DNA from: Monomorium pharaonis
Taxonomy: Eukaryota; Arthropoda; Insecta; Hymenoptera; Formicidae
Length of the DNA: 64,000 nt
Assembly: GCF_013373865.1 (NCBI RefSeq)
Contig: NC_050470.1
Coordinates: 7,362,373-7,426,372, forward strand
Reading direction: 5' to 3'
Below, one piece after another: positions 52,601 to 64,000 of this stretch; positions within the stretch are counted from its first letter, which is position 1, and the number at the start of each line of letters is the position of its first letter. The notes under the pieces are model-generated. The model searched no databases and was not told the DNA's origin. It saw nothing but the letters and a program-made list of their open reading frames with translations. A program made the translations under genes and the position numbers.

Positions 52601-55600
52601 TTCTTGTCCTCTCAAATGCGGCTGCATACTGACGGCGCATGCCGCGCAATCCACGTCGCAATCTACGCAGCCCGAGACGGCCGATCTCCTGATCTTGTCG
52701 GTGAATTATTCTCTTCCCGCGCAGGAGCGAGTCTCCTCCCGCGGGGGAGAGAGCACGCGCGCCTGTGGGATGCAAATTCCGGATAATCACTCCTTTTCTC
52801 ACTCCTTTCGATCAGCGAAAATTGCAGCGTATATTGTATCTTGAAATATGTACACACACACTTAGGATGCATATTACATATAGCTTATTTCTTATTAATA
52901 TGTTTTGCAAAATTTTACTTATTATTTGTAAAGTTTTTTTTTTATTAAATCTCAACGATAAACAGAGATGAAAATAATCGGGGATAAAATGAGTTTATTT
53001 TTATAGGTAGATTTGTGTGGAATGTTTAAATTGTTTAAATATTTTTTCTCCGGTTATGATAAAACGGCGCTTTAATTTATGAAAGGATTATTAGTATTGC
53101 CGATCAAAGCTATTTAATCAAGACTAGCTGTAAGTCATTCTAAAACGATCAAGACAAATTAATCTTTGTATCTAACATTTAGTTAACATCAATACACGGT
53201 AATAAACAAGGATTATTAATATCGCATGCCGATAAAGTATGTCTGATGTAAAATCGGGGATAATTCCGCTTGTCTTGGGAAATATACGATCCTACCTCGG
53301 CAGCCGGCAATTATGCAAAGTCTATAAATTAATTGCGCTAAAAGAAGACACCCTCCGGTAATTAGTGATTTATTTTGCGCATCGAGGAAACGTGCTCGCC
53401 GTATTAACCTTTTCCGAGTTTCGAAACCCGTTCTTCTGGCTTTCCGCTTGGCGGAGAATAATCTATTCACGACGCTTATTCCGTTTTCCGTCTATCCGTC
53501 GCAATATCACCTTGGAAAGCCACAATTACTTGTCGAAAGAAACATCCTTTCTATGCGTCAAGCGCGAAGAAAGGACACTTCTTTCAATGTAAGTGCCGTT
53601 TTGTGAAAAAATTGTTTTGCGTAATTTACCGAGAGACCTTTGTTGTCAATTCTATCACGGACTCTCGATCTCTCTGCTTCCCTCCCCATCGAGCAACGTT
53701 CGATGACACAAGAATCCTCGATGACATAAGAAATAATGTATGTCAATGGGGCTGCGCGCGCGTCTCTCTGACAACGTAATAAAATCGGCATAAACCTCCC
53801 GGTACTTACCAGTACGGTGCGATTGTCTGCGTTCGTCAAGGCGTATATACCGCAAGTGCATCGATTGAAACCGGCTGTGCCTTTTGCTCGGTCGTCAGGG
53901 CGTTACACGCGAAGCGTATCAGTGTCACAAAGAAACGGCCGCGCGTGTATGTAGGACGGTTGATCGATCGCCGTGAAGAGATTTAATGGTCGTCAATTAG
54001 GGAAAGGATTTACCGCGGTCGGCTCCTTCGCGCGTTTCATCACAGGAAGTGCACCTGCCGCGCGACTTTTTAATTCGCCGTGGCCTCCCCCTCCCCCGTA
54101 GGCTCTTCGATGCGTCACGCGGATTCGCCGTCGGATATTAGAAAGTCATCGATGTGCTGCGGGCAGGAAGGAAGAGAGACATGTTCCTTGAGGAGTCATC
54201 ACTCTTTTTCCCCTCGTCGGATTCCCTGGGCTTTCTTACATCGCGTAATTAATAACTGATTGAAACTTTGTAGACACCCCTTCTCGAGAATCTTATAGAA
54301 CAAGAAAAGAGTATTGAGAATTGTAATTGCGATATGTTACCGTTTACGTCGATTTTTAATATGCGTACGACGGTGGCGCTTACGAGACCCGACATGTAAC
54401 ACGTGGAGTAATTAAACGGCGTGGCCGCTGCTGTTCATTAAACCGCGATAACATAAAGTTACGATATACTATATGTATAAATTAATGAACGTAAATAACG
54501 CGCGCGATCGCTTGTGTCGCAGACACGCGAGCGATTCGAATTAACTCGTTAGGTATGCGCCACAGGAGTACAATTCGGCAGGCGGGATTTCGCCGGCGCG
54601 GATTATTTATGGATCGGTAACGAAAATCTTATATAATGGAAATCGCATTTACAATAGCGTGCACAGCTGTGCACGAGGGAGCCCGGTGGGCATCTAAATA
54701 AATATGCATGGGCAGTATGAATTATTATAATTGACCGATTGTTGCTGTAGGACGATTAGACTTACATCTACGTTAAAATATTTCTACATCTTATTATCTA
54801 TATTATCTACATAAACTGTCTAAATGCCAAAGGGAAGCGGTCGATTTAACTGGCAATTTGTTCACACTGGTTTAGTGAACATTTAGTGGCAATTTATATT
54901 TTTCAATAATTCGATACTTCATTATGGGATGTTAAGTACAATACTAATTCCCGGTGAATTAGTGTGACATGTTGAAGTGGGGAGAGGCGAGAGAATGAAA
55001 AAGTTGCGCGGCAGTGTTGTTTTTTTAATAGCTTAATTGCGAAATGTAATTTTGTGTAAACGATATACAATGATAATCGTAATTATCGCTACGATTCTTG
55101 CCTAAGCCAGATTTAACCAAATCCCGTTATCGCCTTAACTCCAAACGCACTACGTGCAATTCATTAGTGCGCGCGCTATGCGCGCAAAGATCTCTATCTG
55201 CATCCGATTTGCGTGCGCGCGCGAGAAAGTTGCTTTACGAGAATCAGCACATTTTTTATCGCTCGGAGCGTGCATCGCGAGGTAATTTTGCGTATAGAGC
55301 GATACGATTATCCGCAAAAATTTTCGCAACCGACCAACAAATCTCGATACGCGTGGGTGATACAATTCCTGCCCGATCTCCCCCCTTTCTCTCTTTCTGT
55401 CCTTCTCTAGCTTGTCGTTCTCTCTAAACGAATATACTGATACTAATCCGTATTCCGTATCGCTAGGTTGAGTCGTGTTACGTAAGCCGTGACGGCCTTG
55501 CATTATAGCATCATAACCATTCATTCTGTCCGTTCACCTGCAATGCGCCATACAATTTGTCCCATGCGATATGTACGTATGTACAGATGTACGAAAAGAT

Positions 55601-58600
55601 GTATCCCAATTCGCGTTTGTTCAACATCAACATTGGTCACAACGAGCTGAGAAAACTATCGCTTCTTCCAATGTTGCTTTGTAGTCATAAGCGATTGCAA
55701 ATTGAAGGGCTTGTGAGCTGATTGAAAATAGGCGATAATTCATTATTTAATAATAATCATTGGTGTAATTTTGTGTCTTTTGAGTTAGTTTTTGGAAGAG
55801 GTATTTTAACAATGTGAAAAATATTTCAGAAAAATTAATTATAAATTTGACAAATAATTAACAAGAATGCTAAATTTCTGAAAATTCGCCAGTGGCGGAG
55901 CATTGTCTGACGACAAATTTGTGACGGGTTATTTGGGTAATGTAGAGGAAATTCTACGATCCGTAAAATCAATCTATTGGTTTCCAATCGTCCACTAGAT
56001 ATCCATAGTTCTACATTGCTCCATATTGCAATTTCTAAGAATAAAAATTCAATGAATTGGAAATATGAAGATTTATGGTTTACATATAAATCTCGAACAT
56101 GATAAAATTTACAGATCTATAAGATTAATCAAATTGAAACTGTTAAGCATTAAGTGTGGATATATCTTTATTAAAATTTTATAAGAAATCATGAGTAAGG
56201 TTTGAAACTTAAAAGATTAACGGTTGTCTTTGTGAAATAAGTAAGAAAGGACGTGGTCAGCAAAGGAAATGGAAAGCTGCATATTAAAGAATCGATGCGT
56301 CACTTTTGCAAAACGGGAATGAAATCGCGTGGTTTAATTCGAGCTATAAGCGTATTCGCAAACCGGAAACGCGTAGCCTACAAACTCAGTAGCTCGTAGA
56401 CAATTGGCCTGTCGCAAAACGGTCGAGGACGGCGAAAGAGGTCGGCCGAAGATGGCGAATGTGTCCTACATCCAATCCCTTACGATTATCAATACAATTG
56501 GAAAATTGCCGTCTAATAATTCGAGATCGCGATGCAATTAAGTATATAATTAATCGATATTTCTTCGCGATCGATTTTTGGTGTTTGTTATCGTCGCTAA
56601 TGTCACCCATTAGTCTCGCTGCCGTAACATATTTGCCGACTGAAAAGACAACGAGCCGGATCCGCTTGATAAACGCCATAAATTTCGCCTGTCGCCAGAC
56701 TAACATGCATTAACGGCTATTAGAAAACCGACGTTGAACCGGTTACATTATCGTCATTGATACTTTCGTTATTCCGTAATAAACGAAGGATTATACGTTA
56801 CGCAAACTATAGCCGCACGTCGCCATATGTCCGTTTCAATAACATTTAACGATAATTTACCCATTTGTTGAGACGGACTCGTGAGAGACTCGTCAATGCA
56901 GTCAAAGTAGAAATTCTTTGTCATAAAGTTTCTTTCTAAACGCATAAACTCATGAGAAAGACGCGATTATATGTTAACACGTACGCATTGCGTTTTCTTT
57001 TCAAAGTATAATACATCGTACGCTTTTCTCTTTCCTTCACATTTCATTTCACGGATTATGAATTCTACGGCTTATTAAGAAATTTCTGAAAGTATAAAAT
57101 TTCAGTACGCTTGGGAATCGAGCGATTGTAATTCGAAGGAATTTTGTTGAAATATCTCTCAGCGTAAAAAAAATCGTACGCCATCCGAACTTTTAAGCAA
57201 TTTCGTTTATCGGATGCAACATGCTATATATAGGCAAAGTTTATAGGCTATTTCTTAGTTCTGATATATCGGCGATTCGTTCCTCTATATAAAAGACGAC
57301 TCTGTTCCTTCCTCCGGTTTCGATCCACCGCGCAATTAATGCGACGCGTTAATGATACGCGAATGACGTCGAGTTAATACCTCGTGTAATTGATTCTTAA
57401 AATAGCGTTCGGAAACGGGTTCTCCTCGACGGCCGGTGCAGAACGATAACGCAATCGGCGGAGTAAATAAATCTGCGCGGCCGAGCCCTGCAGTGTGCCA
57501 TTAGGGTCGAGTCAACGATTGGTTGCGACAAGGCGTACATCGTAAAGCCGACGAAATCCTGCGCCGTTAACGTGCGCTCTTAATTGCAAATCGTTCTCTA
57601 CGTTTGTTTATATGTAAACCGGCTGGTAGTCGTTGTGAATTGTCCAACTACTTCACTACTCCAGTAGTTCATAGTGACGTGGTTCGATATCCTTTCGTGT
57701 TTCTCGGCCGCTCAAAGCTACTGCGTGTTGCGTTGCGCTAAAGGCGCCAGACATACTCACGTTTGGCTGTCTCATTGTCTAATTATCCCCATTTTTCTTT
57801 TACGTTACAAGTAACGTTAATAAAAAACGATTGCCTGTAATTCCATTGCGGGTTTTTAAGAAGAAAATTCAATTGGACTGATGTATTGTATTAGCTTGTT
57901 TGTAAGTTTATGAAAAATAACACGTAGTTTATGCCAAATGCAATTAAGTTCGAACAATCGTAATTTCAGATTTTGACGTTTTTCTGACGTTCTCATGAGA
58001 AGTAATCAAACCACGTCCACGGCTCACGGCACAAACAAAGCTTATTAATTATCGAGCGGTACGGTTGCTACGCGATGCGACTGGATTCGTTAACTGACTC
58101 CGCGACCTGATTAAATATTTGGAAGGAGAGACAACGTGACGTAAGTGGAAGCTCGCAGTCGACGTCAGCCGGAACGCCCTCGGAATTCGCAATGGGACGC
58201 TCGTTCGGCCGAACGAATCGATGATTTACCGAGCCGCCGAGTTGTTTCCTTCCATGAAAAAAAAAAAAACAATCTCGCCCAAGCACCGAGATTTTCAATT
58301 CCGTCTTATGTAACGCGTCAATTTGTCAATCGTGATTGGTATCAGACTTGCGAGATAGGGCGCTTGCTATTAACGGAGACACGCGCGGGATTTTTAATGC
58401 ATAACAATTCGAGGCCACGCGAGATCCGAGGGACGAAATCGATCGACTTTTTATGATAATTACGAGGTAGACGAGGTAATAAACTTGTTAATATGACAAC
58501 TTAATGTAGTTTTACATGCTGAAATTTCTGAGAACGTTCATCTAAGAAAAAAAATGATAATTTAAATCGGGATCATTTTTTGGCCGATATATCATTTTTA

Positions 58601-61600
58601 TATAATATATGTCATCATTTTGTAACCAAGTCACAGAAATACATTATCAGTATCGACATTTTAATACTAAATATATACCGTTTGTTTTCAAATCTACTTA
58701 CGTTCCACATGATACGACAATTTCTCCATAAAACTTGCAGCTGCGCGGTCGTGTGCGACGTATGTCACAACTACGGATATTATTATATCTTCTCGCCGCG
58801 TACATATTTGCATTCGGCGCGACGTAACGTTCCGCGGATGGATTATTTAACACCTCGAGATACGAGACGGGTAAAAGAAAAAAAAAAAAAAAATCGCGTC
58901 ACCTTACGTCATCGAGAAAATTCCCGCCCGCGACGGTCGCTTATTACCAATACGCTTGTTAATTTATCGCGCGGCCCGTATAAATCGTCCGCTGGAAAAG
59001 TGTCACTGGCACTCGCGGTGGAGGAAAACGCGATGTGGTTCTGGCCACGTGCTCGCTCCCCAGTGGTCCGTGACCAGGAATTTCACACGGCGAAGCCGTG
59101 CGTTTTATTGCGCGAGCGGAACGACGCGGTGTCGATAAATAATTTTTTTATTGCCACGAGTGTCAAAAGCATGTCGCTGAACACGAGTCTGAAATCGGGT
59201 GACACGCGAGGCGTGTGTCTAAGCTCTTACCAAGAAATTCGTTGAGAACGTGTTAATTGGAAGTATGAGACAGCTCGGCGCAGATTCGGCTGTCGTACAA
59301 TGACATTTCTGGCCGGTCGAAATTTTCTATGGTAAATTAACATTCTACGGCGAAATTCGCCGACGGTCTCGATATTGGTTTTTTTTTTTCTCTTGAATAT
59401 ATCAACGATCTTGCTCATCGGAATTCCTGGAAGGGATTGAAGCGTGTATAAAGCGGACGTGGACGCGGTTTCCCAACTATTCCGAACAATTTGTCTGACA
59501 CGTAAATGTTGGATTTCAAACAGTCGTAACTGATTGTAAATGCGGACGTGTACATGATGCTTGGATCTGGGTCGATCTTGGGAACCAGTAAAACACGTTC
59601 TTGAAGTTAGATCGGATCTCCCATAGACATCCTGTATATTTAAGGTGATCCGACTCGACGATAAGGGAGAGTGATCGATAGCGTGGTCGATTTACTGTTC
59701 GTTGTTAGAGAAAATTTCGATCTTCGAATCATAGAGAAACGATTCAAAATCGGTCGGCTCGGTCGGCTGAGGCGAATCATCGATTACATAAACTCGATTG
59801 CTGATGTACGAATGTCAAAGTGAATCGGAAATTTAATAAATCTTGTAAAAAACGCTGAAAATTGAGAAATTATTTCCAAAAACCGAGTCGAATTCTCCCG
59901 CAAAACGAGTTATAGAATAATTGGTTACGCCGTTAGAAAAAGAAAAGGCGCGGTGAGTTAAGGGCAGCAAGGAAAAATATTTCTCAGCTTCCAAGGAGCA
60001 GCGCAGCTATATCCGTAGAAAATCTAAGGAGGTAGCACTCCTCGCGATTCACTTCCCCGCGATAAACATAACCGATTGCCGAGCACGTTTAGGCGATTCC
60101 TCATCGGGACGTGCAAAAATAATAATGAGACGGCACACCGTGTCGGTGCCACCGGCTGCCGGGTCAAGGAACACAACAAACGGAAACACCCTCGACGTCG
60201 TAAATCGCGGCCTCGATGACTCGATAAGCGCATGCGCGAATAAAAGCGCCGATAAACTGCCGATCTCACCGATCGGCGATCATCGATACTCCCTTTGCTA
60301 ATGATCACTTCCGGCGGGGAATATCGACGCGCGGCGGCGCGCTCATTGATAAATGATTACGTCAGGGACGTCGGTGGGGGTGGGGGCGGGGGAGGGGAGT
60401 ACGGTGGGTGGCCACCTCGTGAATGCCCAAGGACACGACGCCCGTATTTCGCGTGTGTATATCGGCGCGAGATTGGCGACCGCGATACCGCCGGCCCGGC
60501 CGCGCGGCGATCAATATGAAGCGAAAGCTCCTGCACACACGCCGGGCGGCGCGTCATTCTGCGACACCACGCTCGAGGAATCGATCGATCAGCCGGCTTT
60601 ATCGGCCGATCCGATCGATAACGCGGGAGGGGTGAAAAGGAGTCGCGGGTATCGCGATCGGTACGTCGATCTCGGGCGTGTATCTACAACACGCGGGACA
60701 ATAAATCGTGAGCGACGCCAACGGGGACGTCGGTCGGTGTTGAGGAATTGAATCGGTCAGCGGAAGGAGGTCTCGCGTGTACGCTACCAGGTGTTTCTCC
60801 AACTCTCTTACGTTACAGCCGGTGTCGTTATACATATATGTAAAAAAAATTACTGTCGACATACATGAAGAATTCTATTTCTGCCGGCGTGTATTGTTTA
60901 AAATTGGGCTTCAAATGCGATTTCTAATAATGTCATAATCGACGCCTCAAACATTTGTCTCAAATACATTCTTGTTTTAAAATCTTAATAAAATTTAGAA
61001 CATTATAATATAGTCGACAGCATGTTTATGTATCTTCACGAAAATTAAATTTAAAACTTATTTCGCTGCTTAAAAATGCAATTAATTTCCATTAAAAAGA
61101 TTCAGGATATAAGTAACGAGTTTTTAGAATACGTTTCTCTTTTTTAATGCTTCCATGTAGTTTTATTTTTCTTCACTTGACGAATACATCCGACTAATTT
61201 TCTTTATATCTTGATTTGACCAATCAGAAACCTTCTGAATTAAATTGGAATTTTTTTTGGTTTCTCAATTAAGCCATAAAACACGAAATGTATTACGCGA
61301 AATGTGCAATTATTCCGTGAAAATTAAATGAGACTACGCAATCCTCGTAACGACTGCAAATGCTAAGACGCGCCATGATTGCGCATTTTTTTTTGCGCAA
61401 TTTTTTATAGGAACCATTTAATTTTATTATTCGGCGATAAAGAGATTCGCATCTTGCATGTCTTGCATATCTCTTCCTTCCAATTGAAATCGCCAACTCG
61501 AACTTGACGTTTCGAAAGTTTTCGCCCGATATAGGGGAAGAGAAGTCGCGCGCGTCTCTTTTTCCTCGCATTTGTGTCGGAGAGGTGAAACGAGCTCGTT

Positions 61601-64000
61601 TCATAATAAGGGACGCTCTTTTAATGTTGAAGAATTGGGGAACTTTAATGCGCGCAATTTTCTCTGCTTTCTAATTCGAGCGTTTACGAAATGCCTGTGA
61701 AAACGATCCCTCTCGCAGTGCTGGTTCAAGTAAATAACCCGCCCTTTTTGGAATTTGTCACTTGACGGGACTTTCGAGTGTCAAGCGTATTAATGAATTC
61801 AATTAATTTCTTAAGAAATTAGGCACTGCGAATGGTAAAAAAACTTGGGAAATTGATGATTCTTAATGCAAAGGTATTGGTAAAGATTCTAAAGGATATT
61901 TTATTCTGTAAATTTTCACATAAATATATCGATTTAAATGGAAGAAAAAAATCGATGACAAGTAGTTACGACTTTAGAGTATTATTCGTGTTACGTGAAT
62001 AAACTGACATTCATGTTCACAACGTGCGAACTGGCCAACAAAATCGCGACGCGCGACCTTTCCTTCATTACGCCGCGAGCGGGAGCGACTTTCTCGTGAG
62101 GAAAAGCAAGGTTTCCCGGGCTGGTAATTGATCTTACACGAGCGACTCTTACGTTTTTGTTCAACGTGATTCAGCGAGCGACCGCCGCCGCTGAAAGCGA
62201 CTCGAAAGACGAAGCCGAGCGGTTTTACCTGCTCTTCGCGGCCTTGTTAACGAAACGACGGACGTCCACTGGAACCCATCCTGGTACGACTTCCGAGAAT
62301 TTCGTTTCGTTCCTACTAATTATCGGAGGCATTCTATATTCTCTCCCCTTTCGGTTCGGCGGTATTTCTCTTCGTGAAACAATGCAACGGAGAAGAAGAT
62401 TGCGTTTGTTTCGGGGAAAGACAAGACAAATTTAGCTGATATATTTTTACCGCGTTTGTGGTTTGTGATCGAATCTAAAAATACATCGATCATACTATTT
62501 TCTTTTTTTTTTAATTATTAAAGAATATATTTGTGAAGTGTAGACAGAGAGAAAGAATGCAACGCTGAAAATAATAAGCTATGGTTCGCGTCAAGATTTC
62601 CGGAGATTGTTATATTTGAGTCGAAAGAAAATACTAAAAAAAAAACAAAAAAAAAACAAGACGTCGCACATTTTAATGTTATAAATATTTTGAAAAGAGT
62701 TAAAGAAGTAATAAAATTTGTATATTATAATGTATATATTACATTAATCCTTTATACGCACATATAAAATATTATCTGACATTACAAGCCAGCGATTATT
62801 TCTTGCTTGCAGGTTCGCGATATCGTGGAGGAGTGCACGTGCCCGACACAGTTTCCGATGATCCATGTGGCTGAGGGCAAGTATCGAATCGGCGACACCA
62901 AGGTCACGATCTACGTCCGGGTTTTGCGTAGCCACGTGATGGTGCGTGTCGGCGGTGGATGGGATACCCTCAGCCACTATTTGGAAAAACACGATCCATG
63001 TCGATGCAGAAACTGTGAGTATACCGCGGCTGTTTTATCAAGCTCTATCCTCGCTACATGAGCTTCTATCCTAACGAGCTAACGACGAGTTTTTTTTTTT
63101 TTTTTTTTTTTTTAAGCACATCGCTCGATGATCTCGGCGAAGCTCATTCAAAAAGCTGGTGGATCCTTCGATCTGGGCAACGCGCAGGTGCATTACGAAC
63201 GGTGAGTGTGTGCAGTTCTTTTTATGATCCTTTTACGTTTCGTTTTTAATTATACGTTTATTTATTAATGTATTTTTCAAGTTACGAGCCGTTAAAAATT
63301 TATTTTTAGCCATATCCATCTTGCGCTAATATTTTCAAGGCTAATTTAAATAACAAAATTTTTATTCCTTTGAAACCAATACTTTTTATTTTATATTCAA
63401 TGCTAATCATATACGACCATGATTATTGCCTATCTACATTTTGAGTGTAAATACCATCCAGTTTGTAAATCCGATGTTGCATTGGCTACGCTGCCTGAAC
63501 TATCGACATTCTGTCGCAAGTCACTCCGCGTACTATAGGGTAGTAAAATACGTGGATGCATAAACACGCGTTATGCATACATTATGCGGCTTACAGTACC
63601 GTTCATAAGTGCATTAGATTTGCATAAAAGAGAAATAGCCTTTTTTTTTTCTCGTGAAAGCAGAGACTACACCGTATATTGTGTCATATCTCTTGCGAGA
63701 GATAAGTGCGAAGTGAGTTTACCTACGCTAGCGCGATTTTTCCTATAAATCTTCCCGATCTTATCTTATAAGTCCGCGCGGGCGACGCGCTATACACCGT
63801 CGTGACATTTCGTCGCCATCGCGGAAACTGAAAATTCCCGGGTCAGCGCGACCCCGGGTAACGACCGACATCAATTCCGCCGTTAACGCCCGGCCGTTGG
63901 TTTGTTTCGCCGTCAGATCATCACCTCCGAGAACCCGACGGAGTTCCGCGTCGAGCGTCGGCTCGGTGCAGAATCTACAATCGGCGCAGCTGCACGCACC
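25505..64000 (+). CDS. pigs: pigs, GAS2-like actin-microtubule crosslinking protein, 3' partial
   Basis: GAS2-like proteins bind F-actin through one N-terminal calponin-homology (CH) domain and microtubules through a GAR (GAS2-related) domain, linking the two cytoskeletons. The five coding exons seen here (25505-25675, 37353-37853, 62813-63014, 63117-63201, 63917-64000) join in frame to 347 residues. CH: residues about 10-170, with EDLAEWLNALY, FFARDNV at 108-114, LFETED at 132-137 and VARRGAKFGMLAP at 154-166. Acidic linker: about 191-201. GAR: about 226-292, with CTCPTQFPMIHVAEGKYR, HVMVRVGGGWDTLSHYLEKH and DPCRC. After that come SAKLIQKAGGSFDL and a Ser/Arg/Pro-rich tail, typical of the GAS2L1/pigs subfamily. 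It is not spectraplakin (shot), which has tandem CH domains. The C-terminus lies outside the window. Confidence 0.92.
26435..26621. mobile_element. Foldback MITE-like element F, about 187 bp, related ends to element A
   Basis: The left end TACACAGAAAAGGATAC pairs with the reverse complement of the right end, TACACTGACAAAAAAGGATA. Inner arms share ACTAATAACAAATTT. A further mirror pair, ATTTCAAATAA and its complement, lies in the centre. It is flanked by TA. The TACAC(A/T)GA start is shared with element A, suggesting related transposase recognition. Confidence 0.72.
28394..28416 (+). other. Strong G-quadruplex motif in pigs intron
   Basis: At least five G-runs of three or more separated by single T or A bases, all on the sense strand. 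Single-base loops give the most stable predicted quadruplex class. It lies 2.7 kb into the 11.7-kb intron. Confidence 0.8.
33284..33525. mobile_element. Foldback MITE-like element G, about 242 bp, degraded
   Basis: The left arm starts AACAAAGAACATCACACGTT and the reverse complement of the right arm starts AACAAAGAACATTATATATT. Both then share CGACTAGACTAG. The interior is unpaired and there is no ORF. Mismatches in the arms suggest an older copy than element D. Confidence 0.6.
37353..37853 (+). CDS. pigs: pigs exon 3: rest of CH domain and acidic linker
   Basis: A 501-base exon (167 codons, phase 0 at both ends) from acceptor TGCTTCCAG to donor GTGAGT at 37854. It encodes HANNVRKYATDYVARRQ, then FFARDNVSNFIDWCRNSLGI, LFETEDLIMRKNERHV, LEVARRGAKFGMLAPLLVQM, an acidic NEETDDEYEEE segment, and NDLKTLHEL leading into the GAR exon. 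These match the CH domain of GAS2L proteins block by block. The exon is much more GC-rich than its flanks, which fits coding constraint. The frame stays open for 54 codons into the intron. Confidence 0.93.
39927..39953. repeat. AAT microsatellite
   Basis: A run of ATA/AAT trinucleotides with one G interruption, in the 25-kb pigs intron. Confidence 0.85.
40654..40746. repeat. Two adjacent short hairpins
   Basis: The first (40654-40685) pairs TGAAACATATA with TATATGTTTCA. The second (40700-40746) has 22-base arms, ACAAAGTGATGATAATTCTC plus TT and its mirror, with one mismatch that would be a G-U pair in RNA, and a GAT loop. The loop is too tight for a normal pre-microRNA. It may be a tiny foldback remnant. 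Confidence 0.7.
44738..44782. repeat. GA-rich simple repeat
   Basis: An imperfect purine run of GA and GGA units within the 25-kb pigs intron. Confidence 0.8.
46194..46560. other. CpG-dense patch inside the 25-kb pigs intron
   Basis: A strongly CpG-rich stretch with GTCGTCGTCGTC and GCCGCCGCCG runs and many overlapping shadow ORFs on both strands, all Arg/Ala-rich. It contrasts with AT-rich flanks and resembles the pigs leader region in composition. It could be an internal promoter for a GAR-only form. I see no clear TATA-initiator pair, so this is only a pointer. Confidence 0.3.
60376..60397 (+). other. G-quadruplex motif in pigs intron
   Basis: Four runs of four or five G separated by single bases on the sense strand, with a further GGG a few bases downstream. 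It lies 2.4 kb before the GAR exon. Confidence 0.8.
62813..63014 (+). CDS. pigs: pigs exon 4: core of GAR domain
   Basis: 202 bases after acceptor CTTGCTTGCAG, ending one base into a codon before donor GTGAGT at 63015. It encodes residues 225-291: VRDIVEECTCPTQFPMIHVA, EGKYRIGDTKVTIYVRVLRS, then HVMVRVGGGWDTLSHYLEKH and DPCRCRN. The GGGW and KHDPCRC motifs are the signature of the microtubule-binding GAR domain and match GAS2L1 closely. Confidence 0.95.
63015..63116 (+). other. pigs short intron with T24 acceptor tract
   Basis: A 102-bp phase-1 intron, GTGAGT...AAG. CTAAC branch-point-like motifs start at 63071 and 63079. An unbroken run of 24 T (63090-63113) serves as polypyrimidine tract directly before the AAG acceptor. 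Confidence 0.88.
63117..63201 (+). CDS. pigs: pigs exon 5: end of GAR region
   Basis: 85 bases that complete a split Ser and encode HRSMISAKLIQKAGGSFDLG and NAQVHYE, then two bases of Arg320 before donor GTGAGTG. SAKLIQKAGGS...AQVHYER is the conserved segment just after the GAR core in GAS2L/pigs proteins. Other frames of this stretch give only a shadow ORF. Confidence 0.9.
63202..63916 (+). other. pigs intron, 715 bp
   Basis: Phase-2 intron between the GAR end and the tail exon, with donor GTGAGTGTG and acceptor TTCGCCGTCAG. AT-rich at the start and GC-rich near the acceptor. No gene or notable repeat seen inside. Confidence 0.8.
63917..64000 (+). CDS. pigs: pigs exon 6, start of Ser/Arg/Pro-rich tail, partial
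   Basis: After the CAG acceptor the reading frame completes Arg320 and continues RSSPPRTRRSSASSVGSVQN to the window edge. This fits the long disordered, basic, Ser-rich C-terminal tail of GAS2L1 and pigs, which in the family carries EB-binding SxIP motifs. None is visible in these 27 residues. The exon continues past 64000. Confidence 0.8.
   Translation, partial: MITSENPTEFRVERRLGAESTIGAAART

Larger units (their letters stand above)
37854..62812 (+). other. pigs intron between CH and GAR exons, 25 kb
   Basis: Phase-0 intron with donor GTGAGTG and acceptor TTTCTTGCTTGCAG. The GAS2L-type junction (HEL, then VRDI) shows no coding exon is missing. Contents seen: paired hairpins at 40654-40746, an AAT microsatellite at 39927-39953, a GA-rich run at 44738-44782, a CpG-dense patch at about 46.0-46.7 kb, a G-quadruplex motif at 60376-60397, and AT-rich blocks. 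The largest sense ORF, 58580-59245, has no recognisable domain and is not called. Confidence 0.85.

Noticed and set aside
58580..59245. 221-codon sense ORF in the 25-kb pigs intron
   Set aside because: No recognisable domain or signal. It contains a poly-Lys stretch from an A-run and looks like unselected intron sequence. It would need conservation to be called.
1..64000. CRISPR, operon, phage, tRNA or rRNA content
   Set aside because: No spaced direct repeats, no clustered co-directional ORFs and no tRNA-like or rRNA-like sequence noticed by eye. Everything supported is eukaryotic and spliced. A tRNAscan and Rfam search would be decisive for RNAs.
25505..64000. Spectraplakin (short stop) as identity for the CH plus GAR gene
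   Set aside because: Spectraplakins have two CH domains at the N-terminus and thousands of residues before GAR. Here a single CH is followed by GAR at residue 225, as in GAS2-like proteins.

Overview
The window is animal nuclear DNA, most likely from an insect and probably a hymenopteran (an ant is my best guess). The reasons are split genes with GT-AG introns, insect-like versions of Nipped-B and a GAS2-like gene (pigs), AT-rich DNA broken by CpG-dense GC-rich patches, and many short foldback (MITE-like) elements. There is no bacterial, viral, CRISPR or operon-like content. The species call is inference from style.

Layout: (1) 3-1218, plus strand: the last coding exon of Nipped-B (NIPBL/Scc2, the cohesin loader), entering from the left edge. 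It carries an apparent one-base frame change shortly before its basic C-terminus. (2) 1219 to about 7.9 kb: AT-rich 3' UTR and intergenic DNA with no convincing gene. (3) 8064-10478, minus strand: a complete five-exon gene for a CCDC112-like coiled-coil protein. Its exons join in frame to exactly 490 codons plus stop. A perfect match to the RFX X-box consensus lies about 150 bp upstream of its start codon, which fits a ciliary or centriolar-satellite role. (4) 10.5-11.9 kb: divergent intergenic region with AT, ATCT and GA microsatellites and a CACGTG palindrome. (5) 11.9 kb to the right edge, plus strand: one large gene, the GAS2-like actin-microtubule linker called pigs in Drosophila. It has a predicted CpG-rich promoter and non-coding exon near 11.9-12.4 kb. 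Coding exons lie at 25505-25675 and 37353-37853 (CH domain) and at 62813-63014, 63117-63201 and 63917-64000 (GAR domain and start of the S/R/P-rich tail). The gene continues beyond the window.

About 50 kb of the window is pigs intron: 13.1 kb, 11.7 kb and 25 kb, then two short ones. These introns hold at least six foldback elements, some with TA-flanked ends, plus simple repeats, three strong G-quadruplex motifs on the sense strand and a short near-perfect hairpin. I found no nested protein gene, tRNA, rRNA or known microRNA in them.

The three genes are functionally separate: cohesin loading, a likely ciliary or centriolar-satellite role, and actin-microtubule crosslinking. I see no sign of a novel multi-gene system. 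The observations most worth checking are the X-box, the Nipped-B frame change, the coding minisatellite in Nipped-B, the T24 tract that forms a pigs 3' splice site, and the cluster of upstream ORFs in the predicted pigs leader.
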